DNA of 55,276 bases. It comes from Halobacteriovorax sp. (lineage in GTDB: Bacteria; Bdellovibrionota; Bacteriovoracia; Bacteriovoracales; Bacteriovoracaceae). The stretch spans positions 1-55,276 of the forward strand of contig PBCC01000065.1 of NCBI GenBank assembly GCA_002716825.1. The letters run 5' to 3'. The notes beneath the pieces were generated by a model that did not search any database, was not told the DNA's origin, and saw nothing but the letters and a program-made list of their open reading frames with translations. A program made the position numbers and the translations under genes. Below, piece after piece: positions 8,836 through 17,740 of this stretch. The stretch's first letter is position 1. Each line of letters opens with the position of its first letter.

Positions 8836-10161
8836 GTGTCTGAATCAAATCTAAAGTCCATGAATGAACTCGTAAGTCTTTCAAAACGTCGTGGTTTTCT
8901 TTTTCAAAGTTCGGAAATTTATGGCGGACTAGCTTCATGTTGGGACTATGGCCCACTCGGTGTTGAACTTAAAAACAATGTGAAAAATCGTTGGTGGAAA
9001 GCTATGACTTTCAGGGAAGACGTTGAAGGTATCGATGCTTCAATCTTCATGCACCCAACAACATGGAAAGCTTCAGGTCATATCGATGGCTTCAATGATC
9101 CAATGGTGGATTGTAAAGCGTGTAAGGCCCGTTACCGTGCCGATCAGATCGAGCTAACAAAGCCTTGTGTGACTTGTAAGGCCGAAGGTCAATTCACTGA
9201 GCCGCGCGATTTTAACTTAATGTTTAAAACTCAAATGGGTGCGGTCGAAGATCCAAGTGCGATGGTTTATCTTCGCCCCGAAACGGCTCAAGGTATTTTT
9301 GTAAACTTCCTCAACGTTCAATCGACTATGAGAAAGAAATTGCCATTTGGTATTGCTCAAATTGGTAAGGCTTTTAGAAATGAAATTTCTCCGGGTAACT
9401 TCATCTTTCGTACACGCGAATTTGAACAAATGGAAATGCAATTTTTTGTTAAGCCGGGTGAGCAAAAAGATTGGATGGAGCAGTGGAAAGAGCTTCGTTT
9501 GAATTGGCATTTGGGCAACGGTCTTAGAAAAGAAAAACTTCGTTGGCATCCACATGGTGAGAACGATCTTGCTCACTACGCTGATGCTGCCACAGATATC
9601 GAATATGAATTCCCAATTGGTTGGGGCGAGATGGAAGGTATCCACTCCCGCACCGATTTCGATCTAGCTCAACATCAAAAATTCTCAGGTAAGAAACTAG
9701 AGTATGTCGACCAAATGGATGGCAATAAAAAATATATTCCTTATGTCATCGAAACATCTGTCGGTTGTGATCGCGCCGTGCTCGCACTTCTTTGCGATGC
9801 CTATCGCTTAGAAAATGAAGGCGATAAAGACAATGAGCGCGTCGTGATGAAATTTCATCCAAGTGTTGCGCCAATTAAAGCAGCCGTCATGCCATTGATG
9901 AAAAAAGAGAATCTGGAAGAACCGGCCCGAAAGCTTTTTGCTGAACTCCAACAGCACTATAAAGTTGAATATGACACTTCTGGTTCAATCGGTAAGCGCT
10001 ATCGTCGCCAAGATGAAATTGGTACGCCATTTTGCATCACTGTCGATTACGATACTCTAGAAGATCACGCCGTTACGATTCGAGATCGCGATAGCATGAC
10101 TCAAGAGCGCGTCGCCCTTGATCAGGTTAAAAAATATATTCAGGATAAATTCGGATTTTAA
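8836..10161 (+). CDS. glyQS: Glycyl-tRNA synthetase (homodimeric class II type)
   Basis: Class II aminoacyl-tRNA synthetase of the single-chain alpha2 glycine type, about 441 residues from GTG 8836. That start is chosen because GTGGAG at 8825-8830 is a good Shine-Dalgarno; the frame is open to ATG 8803, and ATG 8863 is a further option. Diagnostic segments are [25 protein letters not shown] near the N-terminus, two CxxC pairs ([19 protein letters not shown]), motif 2 [25 protein letters not shown] and motif 3-like [15 protein letters not shown]. The C-terminal anticodon-binding domain ends in [11 protein letters not shown]. It charges tRNA-Gly. It is 12 bp upstream of ppdK. Confidence 0.95.
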   Translation: MSESNLKSMNELVSLSKRRGFLFQSSEIYGGLASCWDYGPLGVELKNNVKNRWWKAMTFREDVEGIDASIFMHPTTWKASGHIDGFNDPMVDCKACKARYRADQIELTKPCVTCKAEGQFTEPRDFNLMFKTQMGAVEDPSAMVYLRPETAQGIFVNFLNVQSTMRKKLPFGIAQIGKAFRNEISPGNFIFRTREFEQMEMQFFVKPGEQKDWMEQWKELRLNWHLGNGLRKEKLRWHPHGENDLAHYADAATDIEYEFPIGWGEMEGIHSRTDFDLAQHQKFSGKKLEYVDQMDGNKKYIPYVIETSVGCDRAVLALLCDAYRLENEGDKDNERVVMKFHPSVAPIKAAVMPLMKKENLEEPARKLFAELQQHYKVEYDTSGSIGKRYRRQDEIGTPFCITVDYDTLEDHAVTIRDRDSMTQERVALDQVKKYIQDKFGF

Positions 10162-10173
10162 GCGGGAGCTTTT

Positions 10174-12834
10174 ATGAGTAAATGGGTCTACCTCTTTAGC
10201 GCGGGCAAGACAGAGGGAACCCGTGACATGAAAGATCTTCTCGGTGGTAAGGGTGCAAACCTGGCCGAGATGACCTCGCGTGGACTCAATGTCCCTCCGG
10301 GCTTTACTGTGACAACGCAGGCTTGTCTTGATTATGAAAAATCGGGAAAGAAGATAAACGACGAGATTAAATCTCAAGTGAAGTCGGCCCTGGCGGAAGT
10401 TGAAAAAATCACCAATAAAAAATTTGGTGATCAAACCGATCCATTACTTTTCTCTGTTCGCTCCGGTGCCCGTGCTTCGATGCCTGGAATGATGGATACA
10501 GTTCTCAATCTTGGACTTAACGAACAAACAGTTGAAGGCATGGCCAAGCTAACAGGTAACCCGCGCTTTGCTTGGGATTCCTATCGTCGCTTTATTCAAA
10601 TGTATGCCAATGTTGTTATGGGCTTTAATATTTCGCTATTAGAGTCTACGCTTGAAGACCTCAAAGAGCATGTCGGTGTTCATGAAGATACCGAGTTAAG
10701 TGCAGAAGATTTAAAAGAGCTTTCACAAGTTTATAAAGAAATTATTCTTCAGGAATCGGGTAAGGTATTTCCAAACGATCCCGTTGAACAATTATGGCAG
10801 TCTATCGCCGCTGTGTTTAGGTCTTGGAATAACCCACGCGCTATTAAGTATAGAGAGATTAACGAAATTCCACACAATTGGGGAACGGCCGTTAATGTTC
10901 AGTCTATGGTTTTTGGCAATATGGGTGATACCTGTGCCACTGGTGTTTGTTTTACGAGAGATCCATCAACAGGAGTCAAAAGATTCTTTGGTGAATATCT
11001 TATCAATGCTCAAGGTGAAGACGTTGTCGCTGGAATAAGGACTCCAGCGCCAATCAATAATGATTCAAAAAATGAATCTAATAAATCTATGGCCACACTT
11101 GAAGAGCTTATGCCGAGAGCATTTAAAGAGTTGGTGGACGTTTATACTAAACTAGAAAATCATTACAAAGATATGCAAGATATAGAGTTCACGATTGAAA
11201 ATGATCAACTCTTTATTTTGCAAACTAGAAACGGCAAAAGAACGGCCGCCGCCGCGATCAAGATTGCAACTGACTTAGTCGTTGAAGGCATTCTCACCAA
11301 AGATGAAGCTTTAATGCGTGTGAAGCCTGATGACCTAAACCAGCTATTGCATCCTACACTTGATCCTCAAGCTGAAAGAAAAATGATTACGACGGGGCTA
11401 CCGGCTTCTCCAGGGGCAGCGTCAGGAGAAATTGTTTTTACGAGTGAACGTGCTACTGAGTTAGCTGCTTTGGGACATAAGGTTTTGTTGGTAAGACTTG
11501 AAACTTCTCCAGAAGATATAGCGGGTATGGTTGCTGCCCAAGGCATCTTGACCGCCCGTGGAGGAATGACTTCTCACGCAGCGGTTGTTGCTAGAGGTAT
11601 GGGCAAACCATGTGTCGCAGGCTGCAGTTCCGCTGAGGTTTCGCACTCCAAGGCTACTTTGACGATTGCGGGCAAAATATACAAAGAGGGTGACTTTCTT
11701 ACTCTTGACGGCGGTACTGGTGAAGTCTTTGAAGGCGAAGTTCCAACCAAATCGGCTGAGATCAGCGATGATTTTGCCAAGTTTATGTCGTGGGCCGATG
11801 CTAGGCGTACTCTTCGCGTTCGAACTAATGCAGACAACCCTCGGGATTCGAAAGTGGCGGTTCGCTTTGGGGCCGAAGGAATTGGACTGTGTCGAGCAGA
11901 GAATATGTTCTTTGAGCCAGAACGAATCATGATCGTGCGTGAAATGATTTTCGCTGACGGGACAGCTGCTAGAAAGCGCGCTCTAGATAAGTTACTGCCT
12001 TATCAAAAACAAGATTTTATAGATATTTTCAAGGCGCTGGATGGAATGCCGGTTAATATCCGATTACTCGATCCACCTCTTCACGAGTTTTTACCTCACT
12101 CTCAAGACGACCGCGTCGCCTTGGCCAATCATATTGGCGTAGAACTCTCAGTCATCACTGAGCGGGCAGAGAAGCTTCATGAATTTAATCCTATGCTCGG
12201 TCATCGTGGCTGTCGCCTTGGTGTGACTTATCCTGAAATCTACGAGATGCAAGTGCAGGCTATTGTTGAGGCCGGAATTGAAGCAGCATCTGCGGGTGTC
12301 AGTGTGAATCCAGAAATAATGATTCCACTTATTGCCACAGCAAGCGAGCTAGAATTTTTAAGCCAACGTTTGCATGCTCATATTGATAAGATTTTACAAA
12401 AATCAGGTAAAAAGTTTGATTACAAAATGGGAACCATGATTGAGCTTCCACGAGCTGCCATTACCGCTGCCGAAATTGCTCCCCACGCTCAATTTTTCTC
12501 ATTTGGTACAAATGATCTGACACAAACAACTTTTGGATTATCGCGCGATGATGCCGGTAAATTCCTAGGTGATTATGTGAGCAAGGGTATTCTTCCTAAA
12601 GATCCTTTTGTTAGCCTTGATCAATCCGGGGTTGGTTTTTTGGTCGAACATGCTGTTAAAGAGGGGCGACGTACTAATCCTAAAATTCATTTTGGTATTT
12701 GTGGCGAGCACGGTGGAGATCCCGCCAGTGTTCACTTTTGCCACAAGATTGGTCTGGACTATGTGAGCTGTTCACCTTTTAGGGTGCCAATTGCAAGACT
12801 GGCAGCCGCCCAGGCAGCGATTACTCATGATTAA
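10174..12834 (+). CDS. ppdK: Pyruvate, phosphate dikinase
   Basis: 886 residues, the usual PPDK length. The N-terminal ATP-binding domain starts with LLGGKGANLAEMTSRGLNVPPGF. The swivelling phosphohistidine domain has TARGGMTSHAAVVARGMG with phospho-acceptor His at about residue 468. The C-terminal PEP/pyruvate TIM barrel has IRLLDPPLHEFLPH, MLGHRGCRLG, FFSFGTNDLTQTTFG and FGICGEHGGDP with the catalytic Cys. The enzyme interconverts pyruvate + ATP + Pi and PEP + AMP + PPi, for gluconeogenesis on amino acids or PPi-linked glycolysis. Downstream of glyQS and overlapping the next gene, it probably belongs to a short operon. Confidence 0.96.
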   Translation: MSKWVYLFSAGKTEGTRDMKDLLGGKGANLAEMTSRGLNVPPGFTVTTQACLDYEKSGKKINDEIKSQVKSALAEVEKITNKKFGDQTDPLLFSVRSGARASMPGMMDTVLNLGLNEQTVEGMAKLTGNPRFAWDSYRRFIQMYANVVMGFNISLLESTLEDLKEHVGVHEDTELSAEDLKELSQVYKEIILQESGKVFPNDPVEQLWQSIAAVFRSWNNPRAIKYREINEIPHNWGTAVNVQSMVFGNMGDTCATGVCFTRDPSTGVKRFFGEYLINAQGEDVVAGIRTPAPINNDSKNESNKSMATLEELMPRAFKELVDVYTKLENHYKDMQDIEFTIENDQLFILQTRNGKRTAAAAIKIATDLVVEGILTKDEALMRVKPDDLNQLLHPTLDPQAERKMITTGLPASPGAASGEIVFTSERATELAALGHKVLLVRLETSPEDIAGMVAAQGILTARGGMTSHAAVVARGMGKPCVAGCSSAEVSHSKATLTIAGKIYKEGDFLTLDGGTGEVFEGEVPTKSAEISDDFAKFMSWADARRTLRVRTNADNPRDSKVAVRFGAEGIGLCRAENMFFEPERIMIVREMIFADGTAARKRALDKLLPYQKQDFIDIFKALDGMPVNIRLLDPPLHEFLPHSQDDRVALANHIGVELSVITERAEKLHEFNPMLGHRGCRLGVTYPEIYEMQVQAIVEAGIEAASAGVSVNPEIMIPLIATASELEFLSQRLHAHIDKILQKSGKKFDYKMGTMIELPRAAITAAEIAPHAQFFSFGTNDLTQTTFGLSRDDAGKFLGDYVSKGILPKDPFVSLDQSGVGFLVEHAVKEGRRTNPKIHFGICGEHGGDPASVHFCHKIGLDYVSCSPFRVPIARLAAAQAAITHD

Positions 12835-13726
12835 TCAGGCTACCAAAGATGAGTTTAAGCGCCACTTGGGCCAAACTCGTTTTGGCTATGGTGCTTACGC
12901 TGTCATTGATTTTGAAAGTGAACAATATGAAACTTATCAGCTGATTAGACATCAGCATGAATCAAACTTAAAAATTTGGTTTGATCTCGCCAGTGTTACC
13001 AAGGCCTTGACTCTGGCAGGAGCATGGCTGGCAAAGCCAGAGATTTTTACTAATGAGATGATTCTACTTCTTGAGCACCGTGCGGGTCTTCCTTTTTGGG
13101 GCAGGCTCTCAAAAGATTCTTGGAAGCAAACTGTTTCACAGTACACGCCAATTGAAAGTGAGACCGAGTATTCCGATTTTTCTGCTTTAAGATTAAGTCT
13201 AGAAATTCAAGAAAAAGTAGGTGATCTCTATTCTGTGACAGATGCGTATCGAGATTCAGAAGTTAAGTTTTGGAAGCAACTGCCTGAACACGCTTTTTCG
13301 CCTGTCACTGGCTGGAGAAAAGGAAAGCTTATTAGCGGCGAAGTTCATGATGATAATTGCTTTGTGATTGGTGAGAAAGTTGGCCACGCAGGATTATTTG
13401 GTACGATTGAAGGATTGTCTAAAACACTTCTCAACTACAATCGTGAGCTTGGTTTAATTTCTAAAATGACCCCACTACTTAAGGCCAAGCACTCTAGATT
13501 TGTTCGCGGCTTTGATACCGTTCAAAATTTAGAAACAACTTTGGCCGGCCCCGGCTGTAGTGAGCTGACCTTTGGTCATACTGGCTTTACTGGTACTAGT
13601 TTTTGGATCGATACTGCTAAGAATAAGGGCTGGATTCTCCTTACAAACGGATCATACCCGTACTGGTATGATCGGTTAAAACTCAATGCTTTAAGGCGAT
13701 CTTTAGGCCAGTTCAGTTGGCTGTAA
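12827..13726 (+). CDS. Beta-lactamase-fold serine hydrolase (class C/DD-peptidase-like)
   Basis: 299 residues from ATG 12827, overlapping the ppdK stop by 8 bp. The serine-penicillin-recognising fold is indicated by SVTK at 56-59 (SxxK nucleophile, in WFDLASVTKALTL), YSD at 115-117 in place of the usual YxN, LLLEHRAGLPFWG near 80-91 (the HTSGLP-type segment of class C enzymes) and a C-terminal FGHTGFTGTSFW (the HTG triad). Such proteins include esterases, D-amino-acid amidases and inactive PG-binding relatives. No signal peptide is visible, so it may be cytoplasmic, which is unusual for a peptidoglycan enzyme. Function is not assigned. Confidence 0.75.
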   Translation: MINQATKDEFKRHLGQTRFGYGAYAVIDFESEQYETYQLIRHQHESNLKIWFDLASVTKALTLAGAWLAKPEIFTNEMILLLEHRAGLPFWGRLSKDSWKQTVSQYTPIESETEYSDFSALRLSLEIQEKVGDLYSVTDAYRDSEVKFWKQLPEHAFSPVTGWRKGKLISGEVHDDNCFVIGEKVGHAGLFGTIEGLSKTLLNYNRELGLISKMTPLLKAKHSRFVRGFDTVQNLETTLAGPGCSELTFGHTGFTGTSFWIDTAKNKGWILLTNGSYPYWYDRLKLNALRRSLGQFSWL

Positions 13727-13825
13727 TCTAGTAAAATTAGTCACTTAGTTGAATTTCCGTCTTTTTTGCTCAGGTAAAACCTCGCTCAAGCCGATCAGTT
13801 TCCGACGTCTATAGAGGAAATTGAT

Positions 13826-16800
13826 ATGTCTAAAAGAGTACATCGACTGATTCACAGCCTAGTAACCTTGGCCTGTATCTTCAGCTTAAGTTCATGCTCG
13901 ATTATCGTGCCTGGCTCGAGTTCAACTCCTGCTTCGCGAACGATTGCCGGTGATGTTGATAAACTCGATTACTATCTAGCCGTCGATAGACTTCATTATT
14001 ATATGAGTGAATTTGCCTCGTTTCATGATGGTAAACAAGATGAAGCTCTTATTGATGCCTTGAAATCAATTTCAGCTAAGCAAGTTCTCGATGAAAATAT
14101 TCCTTACGCGCAGTTATCTGATCCCGATAAATTCGATTCAGTTATTCAAAATATTCTTAAGAAGTATTATCCAGATATCCCTTTTAAAAAGAGTGAGCTG
14201 GTTTGGAATTACAATTTTCTAAAACGTAAACTGTCTGAAGCCTACTCTTTAAAAGAGTCGAGACTGGCCAAGGTTTACAAGAATATTGAAGCCGAAGATC
14301 TGCTTGGTGAAACAGCGAGAGAATTGACAATTACTGATGTCACTCCAGAGACACTAACGCTTGATTCAGGCCACTATATTTCTAACCGAACAACCAGAGC
14401 TGTATTTTGGGAAGCGGTTGAGATGGATCGCACCATCGAGTTCCATTTAGGTGAAGCGCGAGATTTTGTTAAGAATATTGAAGCTCGTGGTGGAGAAGTT
14501 CTCTATGAGGTTTCTCCTATGGCGAGAAACTACAATAAAATTTTCCTGGTTCAATACCCTGGTGAGACTGAACACCGTGTGGCGATTACCAATATTGGTG
14601 GTCAAGATAGGCTAGACCACTTGGTTCACCAGATTTCACTATCAAATCTAAGTTCAAAGAAGTTAACCAATAAAGTTAAAATTATTGGTGAGCTTGATGA
14701 ATTTCACGACCGATTAGCTCGCAAAATTAAGGGACGTCTAGAACTGCTTCCCAAAGCTGATCGACTTATTATCGGCCAAAAAGGTGCGATCGATGGAATC
14801 TTCACGCTTCAGTGGAAAAAAAGAGCGCTTCAAAACTTATTTGATGATGACTCAGCCAGTGTTGTTGAGGCTTTTGGAATTGAAAAGGCTAAGGTTCAAG
14901 ATATTATCGATGGTGATGGTGTTGTTTCTGCATTAGATAACAAATCAAAAATTGAAAAAGCTTACGCTAAACTTGAGCCGAAATTTGAAGCCAAGCCACA
15001 ACTTTTACCGGCCAAGTTTAAAGACCTAGATTGGGACTTAAATGTTGCCGAGATGGCCGACTACACGTTCAAGAATTCCAGCGGTAAAGAGGTTCGTTGG
15101 CGTGTCGTCTCAAACGTGTGGGGGGACGAAATCGTTCCGGTCGCTCGCGCGCTTAAAGAGACGGGACAAGACCATGTCACCTATATCGGTACGGCCGGAG
15201 CTTTCCCGGATAAAGACTATAAAGTTGGCGATCTTGTTATTCCATCTCATTACCTAGATGCTAAGGGAAAGATTGTCGCCCGAGGTGATGCGCTTCAGGT
15301 CGACGGGGCAAAAGTTGGTGGCGTGGTTGAACACGTCGCTTCTCCATTTGATGAAACATTTCAGTGGCTAAGTGAAGCACAACAGCGCTCTGATCTTGTT
15401 GAGATTGAGACAAATTACCTTGGTCGAATTTTTAATGGTCAAAATGATCATGTTAGATCGTATCTGCTCGTATCAGACATTCTTGGAAGCGAAGGGGAGA
15501 CTCTTGCTAGTGCTTCTTCTTCAAAAAGAAGAAACTCGCTTAACAAGCTTCTTGAGGCTGTATTTGAGCGCGATAAAGCATTATTCCCAACTGCGATTGA
15601 AGGTCCAAGCTTATCTGGCGATGCTTTAAAGTCCTGGAACAAAAGACAAATCATTAATGAGGCTTTGCCTAAAGCAGGCGCTTCTTATCGCTACCACCTA
15701 TTTGCAACTTTTGAGGGAACGCCAACGCCAGCAGATATCATTGCTCATGCTGAAGGCGCGCCCGTTTTTACTGATAATTTCCATTCAGGAAAGCTCGTTG
15801 AAGCTTCGGAGGCGATTACTGCTCTTGTTAATAAAATAAGAAAAACAACGGCCGTGCCGAATTTGGCCTTACCTGTCGACTTTTTAGATGGAAAGTGGAA
15901 TCCCAAAAAAGATGGACTCACAATTCAACTTCTAGCTTCAAATGCGCAGACTGCGCAAAAATATAAAGAAGCGATTGATGAATCAGCAGAAATATTTGAT
16001 TCTCTTTCGCGTTGGTTAACTGTTGATGTGAAAACGGGTCCTCCCGCTAGTGATTTTGCCAAGATTAAGATTCCATCTTTTCCAGATGCCGATCTATTGA
16101 TTAAAGCTTTTGCTGACGGAGCTTATGCCCGCTTTGGTTTAGATAGCCTGAACACCTACACAGGCAATCCAAAGTATGTTGAGCTTCCCACAATTAAAAG
16201 CTCATCCGTTTGCGATACATCAGCAAAATTCTGTTCGCTGTCTTATTTCGAGCCAGATGCCAAGACCCGTGAACTTTTAGAGCAGCTCCCAAGTCTGCAA
16301 GATCTCGGCGCAGGAGTGTCTTCCAAGAAGGCCATGGAAGATGCCATCAAGAGGCTCGACTCTATGTTAGTCGCCAAAGGAAATATGGAAGAGTATGCGG
16401 CCAGGGCCGAAATGAAAGTCGTCTCTTCACTTCCGGAAGGAAAGTTGGCCGAGATTGTTCCCGAGTTTAGTCCTTCAAAAGGCTTAGTGGTTAAGCTCAA
16501 TATTACTCAACAAGGTCTTAATAATACCGGCGTTGTGCTCGAGGAAATGGCCCACTTAACTCAGATTATGGGGGATTATTTTGAGCATCCACTTTATTGG
16601 GCCGAGATGACATTGAATGCTAAGCATGGCTCTCGTCGCGCTCAGCACTTTTTGGCCAAGGCGGAAGTCGATGCTATGGACTTGGTTCTCGATGGACAAG
16701 TTGGTGATGCCAATATTGAACCGATTAGAGAGTATCTGGAAACGAGAAAGGCCAGTGCTGAAAAAATTGTTAATAGTATTAAAACTGTGGCCAACCAAGA

Positions 16801-17674
16801 GAATAAATCACGTCGCGCTTTTGGTAAGCAGTGGAAGCAAATGCAAACCAATCTCGAGAAACAGAATTTAAAGCTTGATGACTATATTGCGAGTAATAAT
16901 CGTAAAAAAGTTAAAGAGCTGATTGAAGCCTTCATGCCTTGGGAAGACATGGAGCCGGTTGAATCGGCTTCATGGACTCGTTGGCTAAATGCCATGGTTG
17001 AAGAAGTTCCAGAGTCTAAAAAAGTCGTACTCTTTAGAGGACTCTCTGGTGATCTCGTTCGTCGTACGGACTCTGGAAAGCCATTTCTTATGGCCAAGCT
17101 GCTCACAAAAAACCAGGGCAACTATACGAGAAGACTTAGATCTCTTAAAACTTATCGCTCAAAAATGGCGAGCAAGGTTTCTGGTGAAGTGCCGACTGAT
17201 CCATCATCTCTATCAATGGTGATGAAGGCCCACTCTCACGAACCATTTGGTTCACCGTTTATGTCAGCTGCCGACATGTCGATTGCAAACTCTTTTGCTG
17301 AAGGATTTGAATCAGGCAGTGATAAAGCCGGAATCGCAGCTATCAATATTAATCCAAACCGAGTGATTCAAAATGTGATTTCAAGTTATGGTGAAAATGA
17401 ACGGCTAATTCCCCTAGTTTTATTCCCAGATGAAATCGTTCACCTCGAAGAGTTTTTAGATGGTGATGGCTTTAATCGAAGTGCTTTTCAAGCTCGTGTT
17501 GAATCGGCCCTTGGTCGAAAGCTAAAAGCAGGCGAGAAGTCGATTTCGAGTAAAGATCGCTTGGCCGCCACTAAGGCCTGGTGGGAACTCGTTAATCCGG
17601 AGGGAATTACTCCTTTAAAAGTTTCTAGAACTTGTAAGGGTGTATTTAGTTTATTTGCACAAGCCGCAAATTAA
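13826..17674 (+). CDS. Very large multidomain lipoprotein (nucleoside-phosphorylase-like and ADP-ribosyltransferase-like regions)
   Basis: 1282 residues with a strong Shine-Dalgarno (AGAGGAAA) before ATG 13826. Residues 1-24 are a lipoprotein signal with lipobox LSSC and lipidated Cys24. I recognise no full-length family. Around 425-560, YIGTAGAFPDKDYKVGDLVIPS, then VEIETNYLGR (525-534) and VSDIL (549-553), mimic the phosphate-loop, VDMEtA and catalytic-Asp segments of purine-nucleoside phosphorylase/nucleosidases. Residues 903-912 hold VLEEMAHLTQ (EExxHxxQ). The C-terminus has VLFRG (1068-1072), PFMSAADMSIANSFA (1144-1158) and ENERLIPL (1190-1197), laid out like the R / STS / ExE signature of ADP-ribosyltransferases. 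It stands alone between two intergenic gaps. The lipoprotein call is firm; domain assignments are by-eye inference. Confidence 0.85.
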   Translation: MSKRVHRLIHSLVTLACIFSLSSCSIIVPGSSSTPASRTIAGDVDKLDYYLAVDRLHYYMSEFASFHDGKQDEALIDALKSISAKQVLDENIPYAQLSDPDKFDSVIQNILKKYYPDIPFKKSELVWNYNFLKRKLSEAYSLKESRLAKVYKNIEAEDLLGETARELTITDVTPETLTLDSGHYISNRTTRAVFWEAVEMDRTIEFHLGEARDFVKNIEARGGEVLYEVSPMARNYNKIFLVQYPGETEHRVAITNIGGQDRLDHLVHQISLSNLSSKKLTNKVKIIGELDEFHDRLARKIKGRLELLPKADRLIIGQKGAIDGIFTLQWKKRALQNLFDDDSASVVEAFGIEKAKVQDIIDGDGVVSALDNKSKIEKAYAKLEPKFEAKPQLLPAKFKDLDWDLNVAEMADYTFKNSSGKEVRWRVVSNVWGDEIVPVARALKETGQDHVTYIGTAGAFPDKDYKVGDLVIPSHYLDAKGKIVARGDALQVDGAKVGGVVEHVASPFDETFQWLSEAQQRSDLVEIETNYLGRIFNGQNDHVRSYLLVSDILGSEGETLASASSSKRRNSLNKLLEAVFERDKALFPTAIEGPSLSGDALKSWNKRQIINEALPKAGASYRYHLFATFEGTPTPADIIAHAEGAPVFTDNFHSGKLVEASEAITALVNKIRKTTAVPNLALPVDFLDGKWNPKKDGLTIQLLASNAQTAQKYKEAIDESAEIFDSLSRWLTVDVKTGPPASDFAKIKIPSFPDADLLIKAFADGAYARFGLDSLNTYTGNPKYVELPTIKSSSVCDTSAKFCSLSYFEPDAKTRELLEQLPSLQDLGAGVSSKKAMEDAIKRLDSMLVAKGNMEEYAARAEMKVVSSLPEGKLAEIVPEFSPSKGLVVKLNITQQGLNNTGVVLEEMAHLTQIMGDYFEHPLYWAEMTLNAKHGSRRAQHFLAKAEVDAMDLVLDGQVGDANIEPIREYLETRKASAEKIVNSIKTVANQENKSRRAFGKQWKQMQTNLEKQNLKLDDYIASNNRKKVKELIEAFMPWEDMEPVESASWTRWLNAMVEEVPESKKVVLFRGLSGDLVRRTDSGKPFLMAKLLTKNQGNYTRRLRSLKTYRSKMASKVSGEVPTDPSSLSMVMKAHSHEPFGSPFMSAADMSIANSFAEGFESGSDKAGIAAININPNRVIQNVISSYGENERLIPLVLFPDEIVHLEEFLDGDGFNRSAFQARVESALGRKLKAGEKSISSKDRLAATKAWWELVNPEGITPLKVSRTCKGVFSLFAQAAN

Positions 17675-17687
17675 GTCCGACTTGTAC

Positions 17688-17740
17688 CCCCAAGAGTTGC
17701 CACGTAATATAGAGCAAATGGTAATCTTGGGGACTTTTTT
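17688..17740 (+). terminator. Long-loop hairpin plus T-run overlapping the mpl ribosome-binding site
   Basis: CCCCAAGA at 17688-17695 pairs perfectly with TCTTGGGG at 17725-17732, followed by AC and six T residues at 17735-17740. The loop is long (29 nt). It could terminate the lipoprotein transcript, but the T-run is also the spacer before the mpl GTG (17741), and the 3' arm contains the likely Shine-Dalgarno TTGGGGA (17727-17733). It may therefore act as an attenuator or a ribosome-site switch. Confidence 0.5.
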
